From Crocodylus rhombifer (Eukaryota; Chordata; Crocodylia; Crocodylidae), in the NCBI GenBank assembly GCA_038503035.1, contig JAVSML010024593.1, positions 156,571 to 220,570 of the forward strand: a stretch of 64,000 bases of DNA. Reading direction: 5' to 3'. The notes beneath the pieces were generated by a model, which saw only the letters and a list, made by a program, of their open reading frames with translations, was not told the DNA's origin and ran no database searches. The position numbers and the translations under genes are program-made. Positions 10,583 to 21,627 of the stretch are shown here, one piece after another; position 1 is the first letter of the stretch; every line of letters starts with the position of its first letter.

Positions 10583-11149
10583 AGAATTTTGAGCTTTGGA
10601 TTTCACTGAGGCCAGGCAAGTGGAAGCTGGGTGTTACAGTTCCTAAATTTGTAGGAACCTAAATTCTTTACTGAATCCAGTATAATTACCCCTTGATCAT
10701 ACACCCAATGTAATTATAAGACTAAATCGCCTGGAGACTACTGTGCTATATCTTAAACTGCTTTTTAAGCTATGAGACAATCCTGTTTTCAGAGAAATAC
10801 AAACACTTTTGCTCAGGTTTTACTTTGTCCAGCTCATCTCTATTTTCAAGAGCTTCCTAATTACAACATATACAACTGTCATCTGTATCAAAATGTTGAC
10901 TACGTCCTGAGTATCTATTATTTGTTATTTATAAATAACAAGATATTTTTATAGCAAAATTGTATCTACAGTAACCAACTGAATGGCACAACCCACTTTC
11001 AGGGGGGTTTAAGGGCTAAAATAACAGTTTGAGAATAGAGTTAAAATCAAAACACATTTCTAAAGAAAGGTATTTACCCAAATAGAATAAAAAGGCTTAC
11101 TATTCCCCCCCGCCCCTCAACTTTCTGCTGTTTATTGTTTTGGCTTGAA

Positions 11150-11329
11150 CTACCATTTAGGCTCCATTCTTTCTTTTTCAGCTGCTTCATATTTAGACAA
11201 AGGAACAACAGCTGGAGCACCAGAGTTTTTTTTAGCAGTTTCTTTCAATATTTCTCCATCCACTTCAATATGACCTTGTTCTGGTTTTCCATCTGACTCT
11301 TTTTTCCTTTTCTTCCTTTTGCCAGGCAT
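11150..11329 (-). CDS. 59-codon basic open reading frame of unknown function
   Basis: From an ATG at 11329 the frame runs without interruption to a TAG at 11152-11150. The N-terminus is very basic (PGKRKKRKKE), resembling a nuclear localisation signal. The rest is acidic and alanine-rich, ending with KYEAAEKERMEPKW. An AATAAA signal follows about 12 nucleotides after the stop. It looks like the end of a real mRNA (retrocopy or last exon) rather than random sequence, but I do not recognise the family. No poly(A) tail was seen after the AATAAA. Confidence 0.35.
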   Translation of the reverse strand: MPGKRKKRKKESDGKPEQGHIEVDGEILKETAKKNSGAPAVVPLSKYEAAEKERMEPKW

Positions 11330-11344
11330 TAAGGGTGGGATGCC

Positions 11345-11720
11345 TGCTTTGATGCACTGTACTTATAGCATGTTGCAGCAGGCTCAATTAATCAGTTACT
11401 GAACCTGATCAATTACAGACTCGATTAATTGAGTCTGCTGGAGCATGCTAATTAGCACGCTCGAGTAGCCTCAGCATCTCACGTATTTGGTAATTCAGTG
11501 TCCCAGTGACTCAAAATGGCAGTGGGGGTGCTTTAACTAAAGCTCATCAAGCGTTTTAGTTCAAAATAAGGTCTGCCCCCATCATCATTTTGAAGCGCGG
11601 GATGCTGAATATATGAGACACTACAAGTGTTTTAATTACAGCGATTCCAGAGAGAAGATCTAATTAAAGCTCTACACTAACGCCAACACTAATTAATGTT
11701 CTACACTAACACCAATGACA
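11345..11720. repeat. Candidate foldback element
   Basis: An inverted repeat lies at 11367-11392 and 11424-11449; its inner 17 nt (CAGCAGGCTCAATTAAT against ATTAATTGAGTCTGCTG) differ at one position. The rest of the segment is AATTA-rich and non-coding. The shape suggests a non-autonomous DNA transposon, but the ends were not fixed and no target duplication was found. Confidence 0.4.
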
Positions 11721-11757
11721 GGTTCTTCAGTTTTCTTTTTCATTTTAGTTTTGGATT

Positions 11758-12227
11758 TGGTGGTAGCCCCTCAGATATCCTTTTGCTTTCTGCTTTCTGT
11801 TTCTTCTAGGTGACTTCCCTCTCTGCAATGATTTCTCTCAGTTGCCTTCTTCACAGAGTTGCCTTCTCTCACTGTTGCACTTACATTGCAACCTTTTTTA
11901 TGTTTTGGGTGATTGATAGTTACTACACATCATGCAATTATAATCTTCCACCGGTCATCACTATCCAGCAACAGCCTTTCACCAATCACTTTTCCTCAGT
12001 AAGTGCTTGTGTCAATCACTCTCTCCTGCAATTTCAATATCACTCATCTCTCCCTCAGCCAATCGCTCCCACACTTGCAGCTCACATGTTGTTACATTCT
12101 GAACCCCCCAGATATAAAGTTGACTACTGTACATGTTTGATGATTTAAAGTAGGCCAATGGGTCACCTGGAGGACACTCTTAAGAAAACTTAAACTTTCA
12201 AGAGTGGAGAACAAGTCAGTGGCTACA
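11758..12227 (-). repeat. LTR-like repeat copy 2
   Basis: Homologous along its length to the repeat at 7353-7822, with shared blocks such as CTCAGATATCC, TTGCACTTACATTGCAACC (GTAGCACTT... in copy 1) and AGCAACAGCCTTTCACCAAT. The minus strand begins TGTAGCCAC and ends CTACCA. If copy 1 is a 3' LTR, this could be the matching 5' LTR of a largely deleted provirus. No primer-binding site was recognisable just inside it and the outer flanks do not match, so a solo element is equally possible. Confidence 0.45.
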
Positions 12228-12751
12228 TCACCAGTGCAGTAAGACCAAGCTGTGAGAACCTCTGGGGATTTTTAAGCCCCTAAAGAGGGTAAAAATCCCC
12301 CCTCCTTTTCCCTTCTTGCTCAGTGATATGTTCCCTCCGCACCACTGTTCCCTCCTTTCTTTCTCCACTGTTCCAGGGCAGGGAAGCTCCAGAGCCCGCT
12401 GGGCTGAGTAGGAACTGGGCTCAGCTGGGGAGGGAATAGGAGCAACAAGATGGCTGAAAAGTAGTTCCTCCCACCCTACCCAGTCCTAGAACAGGCATAC
12501 TGCCACAGTCCCTGTCCTCAGCTGAGCCCAGGGAAGGGGGCCAGAATGGCTCTGGTGGTTTTCTATTCCTGGCATACCAGGGAAAGGGAGGTGGAAGAAG
12601 GGTTGGGCAGGGGGCAAGTTCTGAGCAGGAAGGGTAAGGGAGAGAGGTTTTTTACCTACTTCAGGGAGTTTAAAAAGTTCTTGGAGGCTCCCATGGTGTG
12701 GTGTAATCCAGAAGCGGGGGGTACAGCTGCATCACTGCACCAGCGGGAAAA
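12228..12751. other. Non-coding DNA, nothing recognised
   Basis: Moderately GC-rich sequence with no protein-like frame and no repeat family that I recognise. Confidence 0.4.
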
Positions 12752-14013
12752 ATAATGCAACAGAGAAACCAGCATGGATTTGTAGCAGGTAAATCATGCC
12801 TGACCAATCTGGTTTTGTTTTATGACAGCGTCACAAAATGCTTAGATGCAGGAGTAGAGGTGGATGGCATTTTCTTGTACTTTAGCAAGGCCTCTGATAT
12901 GGTATCTCATCCCATTCTCATAAAGAAATTAAAGGGCTGTGATATAGATGTTTACACAGTCCAGTGGGTGGCAAATTGGCTTACCAGTTGCACCCAGAGG
13001 GTGGTAGTAGATGGGTCGGTATCAACCTGGAAGGATGTGGGTAGTGGGATCCTGCAGGGTTTAGTCCTTGGACCTGTACTGTTCAATATCTTCATCAGTG
13101 ACTTGGATGTGGGTTTCAAGTGTGCTCTGTCCAAGTTTGCGGATGACACTAAATTGTGGGGTGAAGTTCACATTCCGGAGGGTAGGGAATGATTTCAGGC
13201 AGACCTGGACAGGTTAGAAAAGTGGGCAGTACACAATAGGATGCAATACAACAAGCACAAGTGCAGAGTGCTGCACCTAGGGCACACAAATATCCAGCAC
13301 ACATACTGGTTGACAGGTGACCCTCTCAGCAGCACAGATGTGGAAAGGGTTCTCAGAGTCATAGTGGACTCCAAGATGAATGTGAGTCATCAGTGTGATA
13401 AAATCATCAGCAAAGATAACTGCACTTTATCATGCATCAGCAGATGCAGGACAAATAGAACCAAGAAGGTGATACTTCCCCTCTATGCAGCATTGGTCAG
13501 ACCACAGATGAGTACTGCATCCAGTTTTGGGCACTGTACTTCAAGAAGGATGTTGATAGATTCGAGAGGGTCCAGAGGAGAACCAATCATATGGCCAAAG
13601 GCTTAAAGAACAAGCCCTATGAGGAAAGACCTGGACCTCTTCAGCCTCCACAAGAGAAGGCTGAGAGGTAATCTTGTGGTCACCTACAAATTCATTAGGG
13701 GGATGCAACAAGGGATCAGAGATGCTCTGTTCACCAGGTCTCCTCTTGGGGTAACAAGGAACAATGGTCACAAACTGACAGAAAGCAGGTTTAGGCTAGA
13801 CATCAGGAAAAACTTCTTCGTGGTAAGGGTGGCCAAAATTTGGAATGGGCTTCCAAGGGAGGTGGTGCTCTGCCCTACCTTAGGGGTCTTTAAGAAAAGG
13901 CTGGATAGGCATCTGATTGGGGTCATCTGACCCCAGCACTCTTTCCTGCCTAGCCAGGGGGTTGGACTCAATGATCTGTTGAGGTCCCTTCTGACCCTAG
14001 CATCTATGAATCT
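12752..14013 (+). mobile_element. CR1 LINE copy C, 5'-truncated, second tail type
   Basis: A truncated CR1 starts within the reverse transcriptase and ends with GAGGTCCCTTCTGACCC then TAGCATCTATGAATCT. This tail differs from that of copy B and matches the small fragment at 59645-59717, so it belongs to another CR1 subfamily. Coding identity to the other copies is visible throughout but the sequence is more diverged. Confidence 0.9.
12755..13930 (+). pseudogene. CR1-C ORF2 reverse transcriptase fragment
   Basis: Frames 12755-13192, 13241-13606 and 13619-13930 encode the RT palm to C-terminus: [30 protein letters not shown] (a decayed version of the DFxKAFD block), [18 protein letters not shown], catalytic [11 protein letters not shown], then NNGHKLTESRFRLDIRKNFF and KIWNGLPREVV near the end. 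A stop near 13192 and two frame changes separate the pieces. Not functional. Confidence 0.88.
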
Positions 14014-15384
14014 CAGGACCTGCCCCTGGAAGGTGTGTTTCCATTGCACAGTGGAAAAAATCTGAAAATTAATTAATTAGACCTGTAGAGGACAGAGATG
14101 GACTGAATGCCTCTGGAGTACAGATCTGGCAACTCACAAACTAGACAGATCCAGCTTCTGGCAGTGGGAGCCAAGCAAAAAGGAACTCTTGTGATTAACT
14201 TTTCCATCTCATCTGCTGTTATTTTGAGATCTTGCTGTTCATAAGCTCGGTGGCTTTGAATGTTCACTGTTATCTGCTTCTCAGGCAAATGAGGCAAGGG
14301 CAGAATCTTCATCCTGACCAACACATTCTAGTTTCTCCTCATTAGAATCTCAGCATGGGTTTTGCCTATCTTATGTGGAAAGCTGCATAGTTTAGGGAAG
14401 AGGTTTTGAAATGGTCAGATTTGTAAGGCGACACACTTCAGTGAAAGATCAGAATAAACCAGGCTAAAGACAAACAATTTATGCATCTGACAAGCTAGTG
14501 AGGTGTTCCATGATGGATGATGAAAAGGAAAAGGCTTTTGTAGAAGCAAAAAGGAGCATTTTCTTTGGTACTTAGATGGCCGTCAGTTTTGTAGAATCTA
14601 ACTGCTGCAATAAATTCTTTTTTTTAATGAACTTAGTCTAAAAACAGAAATCCACTGAGATAAAGAAGTACTACAGTGTCCATAGAAAAGATAAATGACT
14701 GCCCAGGCTTACACAGGAAGTCTGTAACAAAGCAGAATTGAATCCCTGCCTCCCAAATCATAGGCCATGGATCAGCTACTTATAGCCTGTGGTCCAGATA
14801 TAGCCCATGGACCGTGGGGCTTCTGCTGCATTTTGATGGTATTAATTCCCTCATGGGCTTCTCTGTGACATTTTTACTCTGGTGGGTCGCCTCTAGGAAA
14901 CAATTTATCTTCAGAAAACCCGAGTCAGGTAAGCAAGTATTATTGTTTCTTTTTTACAAATGGGGAATTGAGACAGAGAAATGAAGGACAAAATTATTGA
15001 ATATGTCCACACGTTCCCCATCCGAGATCCCCATTAGGTTCCCTATCCGAGATCCCAAAATGCTAATATTTCCTTAAAACTTAACATTTTACAATGCTTC
15101 ACATGATCAACACATTGTTCCCATTGACTTGATATCAGACTCTTGTGACTCAGAGGAAGCACTATGCTAGGAACAAAAAATTCAGGATGTTTTTGGCTTA
15201 AATTATGGACACAGCTTCTTATAGGAGCTATAGATGACATCCAACAAAGGACTTAGACAGAACAATCTAAACCAAAACTACAATTCTGAAAACCTCCGGT
15301 CAGCTTCTGCCTAACCCTGGAGCTAGCTAACCTCCATAGGCAATTAATTTTTCTACTTTAAAGTTTTGAAGTGCTTTGAACTGG
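14014..15384. other. Non-coding DNA with a possible hAT scrap
   Basis: No gene recognised. At about 14765-14815 the motif GTGGTCCAGATATAGCCCATGG resembles the end of the hAT family in this window, but no matching second end was found. Confidence 0.4.
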
Positions 15385-15481
15385 GTGGGATGATATAGTT
15401 GGGGATAATCCTTCTTTGAGCTGGGGGTTGGACTAGATGACCTCATGAGGTACCTTGCAACCCTAATTATCTATGATTCTA
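15385..15481 (+). mobile_element. CR1 3'-end fragment
   Basis: A CR1 3' tail with GGTTGGACTAGATGACCTC and the terminal TATCTATGATTCTATG. The octamer-like ATTCTATG ending is typical of CR1. Only the untranslated end is present. Confidence 0.8.
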
Positions 15482-15672
15482 TGGGTGCATCTACATAAGA
15501 AACATAAATGTGCCTTGTGAAATTACTGTGCAGTACAGGCACACGTCTACATGTGTACCCCCTTACTACACAGTAATTTGAACTAATCACGCCTAAATTT
15601 GATACCTGCAAATGCGGGTATCAAATTTAGGCATGATTAGTTAATGTGCAGTAACACATATGTAGACACAAC
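15482..15672. mobile_element. Foldback MITE with a 29-bp hairpin
   Basis: Arms at 15581-15609 and 15614-15642 pair at 27 of 29 positions around a 4-nt loop. Outside them GTCTACATGTG on the left and CATATGTAGAC on the right extend the inverted symmetry. The start GGGTGCATCTACA resembles other short inverted-repeat elements here (50475, 34476). Outer limits are approximate. It abuts the CR1 tail at 15481. Confidence 0.6.
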
Positions 15673-17375
15673 TCAGTGCAGCCCCAGACCCCACCACGAG
15701 GAGTGGCTGGGTCTTTAGTGCCGGGTCTGCCCAGCCACTAGGGGTCTGGCCTGAGCCCAGCCCCAGGGCCTCTGGCAAGCCACCTCTCCTGTTCTGTGAC
15801 TGGCTGCTCTCTGGCAGCCTCTAGCTGCAGGGTATAAAAGCCTGTAGCCATTTTGTGTCTTGGGAGGGAACCTGTTCTTTGTCCAGGCACCCAGCAGGCC
15901 ATGTGTGCCCCCTAGACAGGGCACAGGCTGGGCACAGACTGCGTCTGCCTGGCCTGTTCCCTCTGCAGAGCTGCTGCTTGGCCACAGGTGAGTCTTGCAA
16001 AGGGCTGCACCTTGCTGCACCCTTGCCCAGTCCTGAGATTCCCCCATGGCTGCTGCCTGGCTGTCTCTGGCAGCAGGGCCAGCACCTGCTCCTTACTGCT
16101 GCTCACCTTCAACAGAGTCTCTTTGCAGGTGCTGTGATGGAGAGCTTCTGCCACAAGGCTCCCAGTCCCTGTCCGTGCCCCTCTGCTGAGACTCCTGAGC
16201 ACACAGGAACAGCTGTGCGTGGGCTCAAAGAGTTGACGCAGGATGAGAATGCCATTTTCATCATTCTTCCCATTGAGTCTTGGCCCCACCCATGTGTGTG
16301 AGCCTGTGCCAACCTCCTGGGCCCCCAACTGGTTGGGGGAGGAGGTTGGTGACCTTGTGGTACACTGGGGCCATGCCAATGTGCAGAGATAGTTCACACA
16401 GGGTGGGTACCAAATGCCTAGATTTAAGAGGTGGTATGTGTGAGTGAAGGCACTCCCAGTCAGCACAGTAGTGCTGCATTAAGGTCAAAGCTTTGCGGGC
16501 ACAGTGGATGGCTGTGACCAACTACAGTCATTGGTCTGGCAGTGCCTCTAAAACCATGGTCTTTATGTGAGAGCTGACCTGTATTTTGGTGCCCCAGAAC
16601 TCAGGCTGCAACTCTGCAAGTGCCACCAGCAGGGGTAGCCTGGCTGAGCCCTTGCCCTGCTCTAACTTCTCCAGTGACACATCACCAGAGGAGGAGCCCT
16701 CAGGCCTTCAGCACCTGGCCCCATCCTCCTCCCCACTTGCTGCACCCAATGGCAGCTTGGGGAGCCCTGGCCAGCAGCTGCCTTGGTCTTGATGTAGCCC
16801 CAGACCCCACCATGAGGATTGGCTGGCCATGACACTCCCAGCTGCCAGCAGCACCAGTCCCTCCCTGGGGGGTGGCTCTGGCCAGGCATTAGCCCACTAC
16901 ACACTGCGGGCTATGGACACCAAGTGCAGCTGGACACTGTTGCTGATGGGGAGGCCCACACTGAGCTGCCAGCCTTGCCAGCCCTGGACACATGGTAAGT
17001 CCCAGACTGGAGGAAGGCCCTCCCAGTCCCTGCTCCTGCACCTGGCCCCAGCCCCTGGCCCTGCTGTATACCCCTGGCCTGCCTGCACTCCCCTGGCCCC
17101 AGGTTCCCTCCCACTACAGCACACAAGGAGGTAGGACACAGTTCAAAACTTTATTCAGTATCCTGTGTCCCCACAGCTGAGTGGGTATGGGCCTCTCACA
17201 CACCAAAGAAAGTGTCAATGCCAGCAACAATGTCCTCCTCAGCAGCGGGGGGGCAGGGGGAGGAGGGACAGAGACATGTAGCACTGTGGCAGTAGCAGAG
17301 GTTGCAAGGCAGCCAAGGCTTTCCCTCCATGCCAGTATCTGGGGGAACATTTGTTCACCGGAGTGCCCTGAGGGA
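15673..17375 (+). mobile_element. PIF/Harbinger element copy 1, decayed
   Basis: This GC-rich block is homologous in parts to 24504-25860: the Myb-like region at 16325-16565 and a downstream segment near 16830-17030 that resembles 25500-25700 (for example CAGCAGCACCAG and CACACTGTTGC in both). The reverse-strand motif CTGAATAAAG at about 17143-17155 may be a poly(A) signal for the minus-strand gene. No transposase frame was recognised before the sequence gives way to a CR1 tail at 17376. Limits are approximate. Confidence 0.5.
16325..16565 (+). pseudogene. Myb/SANT-like DNA-binding domain of Harbinger copy 1
   Basis: Plus-strand frames encode NWLGEEVGDLVVHWG, VQR then FTQGG, and CCIKVKALRAQWMAVTNYS. 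These align with the corresponding region at 25012-25270 and with the trihelix Myb/SANT-like proteins that accompany Harbinger transposases. In-frame stops interrupt it, for example between VQR and FTQGG and just before CCIKVKAL, so it is a pseudogene. In active elements this protein binds transposon DNA and brings the transposase into the nucleus. Confidence 0.5.
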
Positions 17376-17643
17376 TGATGAGGTCAAATGGTTATAAACT
17401 ACTGCAAGACTGTTTCAGGCTGGACATAAGGAAGAATTTCTTTACTGTCCAAGCCCCCAAGGTCTGGAATAGCTTGCCATCAGAGATGGTTCAAGCACCT
17501 ACTCTGAACACCTTCAAGAGTAAATTGGATGCTTATCTTGCTGGGATCCTATGACCCCAGCTGACTTCCTGCCCTTCAGGCGGGGCACTGGACTCAATCT
17601 TCCAATGTCCCTTCCAGCCCTAATGTCTATGAAATCAATGAAA
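17376..17643 (+). mobile_element. CR1 3'-end fragment, copy-H type
   Basis: Contains the last coding codons (the LDIRKNFFTV region, then VWNSL...) and the tail CAGCCCTAATGTCTATGAAATC. This tail matches that of copy H at 51516. 5'-truncated to about 270 bp. Confidence 0.85.
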
Positions 17644-18670
17644 TCATTGTAGCTCAGGATCCTGAACCAGGAGTGCATATGTGCCTGGGGCTCCCAAGTC
17701 TCCCAGATCTAGGATTTTGAAAATGTGGAGGGTGACCACAAGCTGCCCTTTGCTGACCTGGTGGGGAGCAGCCCATCAAAGGGGAAGAGGGTCAGGTAGA
17801 GCCTGAGGCTTGGCCACCCCAGAGAGCCCCACAGGAGTGGGGACAATGAGTAAAGGGGTGGGGAGCAGCCCCTTCCCCACCCCAGTAGAGGAGTTTGGGG
17901 AGTTCCAAGTCCTGTGTGCCCCTGCTCCCCCTTTTCCCTCACCCAGACCTTGCAACTGCAGAATCATAGGGAATGACTTCCATGCTCAGGGCAGGGAGGA
18001 GAGGGGGAGAGAGAATATTAAGTTGATCTCGGGGGAGTGGCAGTGGTGATGGTGATGTTACCTGCTATGTCTCAGGCTCTCTGCACTCCAGCTGCTGCTA
18101 CTGTAACCCAGGTGCAGGAAGGAGCTCCAGCTGGCGGACAGGCAGCAAGGTATCTAAGGAGCAGGGCCAAGCAGGGCCAAGCAGGGGAGGGCAGGCTGGT
18201 GGTCTATGGGGACTCTGTGCCACTGGGTCTGGTGCATGCAGTATACAGGAAGCCTGTCTTTGCTTCACAGGAGCAGAACCCACAGGTGTGCTGCAGCAGC
18301 AGAGAGTCTAAACCATAGTAGGTAACATCGCCATCACTGCTGTCACTCACTGTTAGTTAGCATCATATACTGTTCCAACCCCATTCTGCTGTGGCCAGGA
18401 TGGATACACTATACCATTACCATGACCCAGCCTGCCATCACTACAATAAGGCCTACCTGTCATCAAATTGGAGAGAGCCCCAGGGAATCATGCCAGCTCC
18501 CTCACCGCTGCTCCCCCACCATGAGGAGCCAGATCCCTCTTCCCTACACCTGCAACAGGAATCAAAGAGGGTCACCACACCCTCCCTGGATCCACCCCTG
18601 CATCTAAAAAACATGAGATGGGGGGAGGGCGGGGTGAAGACTGAAGGTGTGTACAAATGGTACATTTAGA
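17644..18670. other. GC-rich non-coding DNA
   Basis: No gene recognised. Three tandem copies of a 10-bp unit (AGCAGGGCCA) lie at about 18162-18191. The block may be more decayed Harbinger sequence, but I could not show this. Confidence 0.4.
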
Positions 18671-20906
18671 TCACCCTAACTAAGATCTGGGTACCTATAC
18701 ACATGATTATTTTCACCATTTAAAGCATTCTAAAACTATCACTAAATACATGTGGGTGACTTTAGAAAGTTTTGAAAATGGTGGAAATCACCTTAATTAA
18801 ACCTCATTGTATGTGTTTTAAAAGTAAGGTGAACTGTAGTACTGTGTCTCAGTGTACCTAGTTTGTCTTTATTGCACGTGTATTTAACTGAGCTTTTCAA
18901 AGCGGTAATGACTAATTGCTGCCACCTGGTGTAGCTAGCTCTGGGTTCTGGTATCAGCATGCCTCAGAGCAATCTCCTTTGTATAATTAAAAAAATAGAA
19001 AACAAAAATAAAAATGATCACCTTGGTGAGAAACTCGCACCAAGCCATGGAATGTCTACTTAAAGTTTTAAGGGGTGTAGGTTTTACGTTAAGTAAAGCA
19101 CAAAAGTTACAGCACTGTTGGAAATGCCTGCCCTGCACATGTATAGGTACCCTATATGGCCAGAAGTGCAACTATTTGCAGAGGTTAGGTTGCTCTAAAA
19201 ATGACATGCCTGTTCTAAAGTAAGTTCTTGTCACATGAGAACTAACTTGAGATCTGCAAGGGGTTAACCCAACATAAAATGGGTTAATCTGGCCTAATGA
19301 ACACTTGCACATATTCCCAGCACAGCCCCAGGGAAAGTCTGGAAAAGCCCAGCCACTATCCACAGCCCTGAGTCTGTGCTCTTTTACCACCTCCCTGTCC
19401 AACCCTGACCAAGCTATTTTTACCACCCCTTACAATCCCCTGTAAACTAGGCAAACTCTTTCGCAGATCTCCCTAGACCCATCACCCCCACCCTTTGTGG
19501 ACCTGTCAATTCCACCTCCCCTCACTCCGACTCATCCCCAGGTCCCCTCCACCCCACCTTACTTGCCTCTGGCTGCCCACGCCTCCTCCTGGCAAGCTGC
19601 AAACACTTTCCTGTGTCGATCCTGACTTAGGTTTAGGTGGCATAAACTAAGACAACTAAACCTGAACAAGATCACACAAACACTTGTTCGCACCCCTAGT
19701 TACAAGTTGAGACCTTGTTGAGACAAGGTTTTTCTAGAATGTCAGGGTACAGGGATGCACAGAACAAGATGCCCAAATCACAAATTCCTAGTCAGCAACC
19801 ACGTGGAATTTTGTTTCAGTTTTCAAATGGATTTGTTAGAATTTCCCACAAACTTTCTATTGTTCACTAAAACCAGAAGAGGTTTTTTACATATTCCAAG
19901 GAAAGGTGATTTCAGGTTTTGACCAGCTGTACTCTTTATGCATTATGCACATCATTCACAAAGGGCTTTTCTCCCACTTTTTGTTCTCTGCATCCTTACT
20001 CTTTTCTCTGGTACGAAATTAGTTCCCACCCTGCAAACTTGACAATGCATTTTTAATGTTATACCCCTAGATGGCTCAACTGAAGTACTGGTTGAACGGC
20101 TTTAAAGAACATGCCAGTTGTAGCAAGCTGTAACTATTTACAGCCTTTCACAGGTCACCTAAGTCATATTTGCTGGTTTTGCTCCCTAGTATCACACATC
20201 CTTGTTTGTTTATGAAAAGAAGCATTTGAAAAACTAATAGCAAGTCTCCAGATAATTGCACAAGGAAATTTCTGTTTGTAAAATTATTATGAAATAGCTA
20301 TAGGAAAGGGTACAAACTTAATCGACATAGATCATTGCTTCAATTTTCAACACATGTTTTGTGCTTCATTTTGAAGTATTTCGCTAGCTCTAATAGGATG
20401 AATGCTATTCATGGTATCTTCGGAAGTGTACTATATTTAAGTTTGGTGTAGAGCTAAAATGAAGCTATAGTGTTGTGCATAATTTAAAGTTATTTAATCT
20501 GAAATTGGTAAACTGGTGTCCCTAAATTACTAGCCTTACGTGATAAGAATCTGGTATGGCTGTATTATTTGCCTGAAATCTTTTGTGTGCTTTCACTGAC
20601 TATGCGTCTTAGTCATATCTTCTGCCTTCTGGTGCAAGTACTTGCTCTTTAAAAATCCACATTACACAGTACATAAGAGGAGCCTTAGTCACTATTCCTT
20701 ATTTTCATTATTTGCATATGTGCCATAAACACATGAGGTAAAAAGTTCCACATAGGTAAGCAACAGCTTTCAATTAATATTTCTAAATATTCAAAATCGT
20801 TCCTTTGTTTATTTTAATGTGTAAAAAGTCTAGACTGTGCTCATTCTTAGAAACCTAACAGCTTCTTCATAAGTACTACATTGTGGTATGCCATTGTTAT
20901 TACTGG
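18671..20906. other. AT-rich non-coding DNA, nothing recognised
   Basis: No coding or repeat signature recognised. Confidence 0.5.
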
Positions 20907-21420
20907 ACAACAGGGGTGTGTCCAGCTATGCGTGGATGTTTGGTTCCCTGGGGAAAAGTAGCAGTGGCACACCTTGTGCCGCCGCTACTTGTCACTGGAG
21001 AACGCCTGTGCCACGCGTGGTTTCCCCAGGTGGGGTAGGGGGAACTGGGGCCAGCACCGGGTTGGCCCCAACAGCCTTAGCTGGGGTCCTGGGAGCATCC
21101 TGGGACTGTAGCCACAACAATTCTGCTGTGCAGAGCCTGACTGGGAGCAGTGCATGCTGTCCAAGTGTGCGCTGCTTTGGTTTTTTTCCCTTGGTTTTTT
21201 TTGACCCCTGGATATCCAAGAGTCAAAAAAACCTGCAGAAAACCCCCTGGCATAGCACATGCTTTGGCAGCACATCCTTGCAGTGTAGAGAACACTGCAC
21301 TTTGTGGTATATGGTGCTGCAAACATGTTTGCACAATCCACCTTGTCTGGTCTGCATTCAAAGCAAAACCTTAACTGGAATACAAAACAAACAACAGATG
21401 GCGGCACTTTCAAATTGTTC
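20907..21420. repeat. Candidate foldback-rich non-autonomous element
   Basis: A GC-rich island within AT-rich DNA holds two strong hairpins: 20955-20994 (AAGTAGCAGTGGCACA against TGTGCCGCCGCTACTT) and the near-palindrome at 21193-21233. Such clustering suggests a foldback DNA element. Ends and target duplications were not found. Confidence 0.35.
21193..21233. repeat. 41-bp near-palindrome
   Basis: GGTTTTTTTTGAC pairs with GTCAAAAAAACC around the inner palindrome TGGATATCCA. It is a strong cruciform or hairpin candidate. Confidence 0.8.
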
Positions 21421-21627
21421 TTTATAAAGGGTAAAATACATTTGCAAACTTCAGAATGAGAAGCCTGGATCATTGTCTTTAAAAACTGCCTTCTAAATAG
21501 CTGCCCAGCTGTTTGTCCACATTAAAGGTCTTATGCTCAAAACTGAGGAGTCCTGACAGGTGCAGTTAAACAACAGGAGCCATGGGTGTTTCCCACCTCC
21601 ATGAAGCTGGCCTTAAAAAATCTAAAA

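Noticed and set aside
12546..12755. 69-codon frame just upstream of CR1-C
   Set aside because: No recognisable domain and it ends at the CR1 junction; not supported as a gene.
18181..18318. VVYGDSVPLG-like motif resembling the GDS block of CR1 ORF1
   Set aside because: No neighbouring esterase blocks and no surrounding CR1 similarity; probably coincidence.
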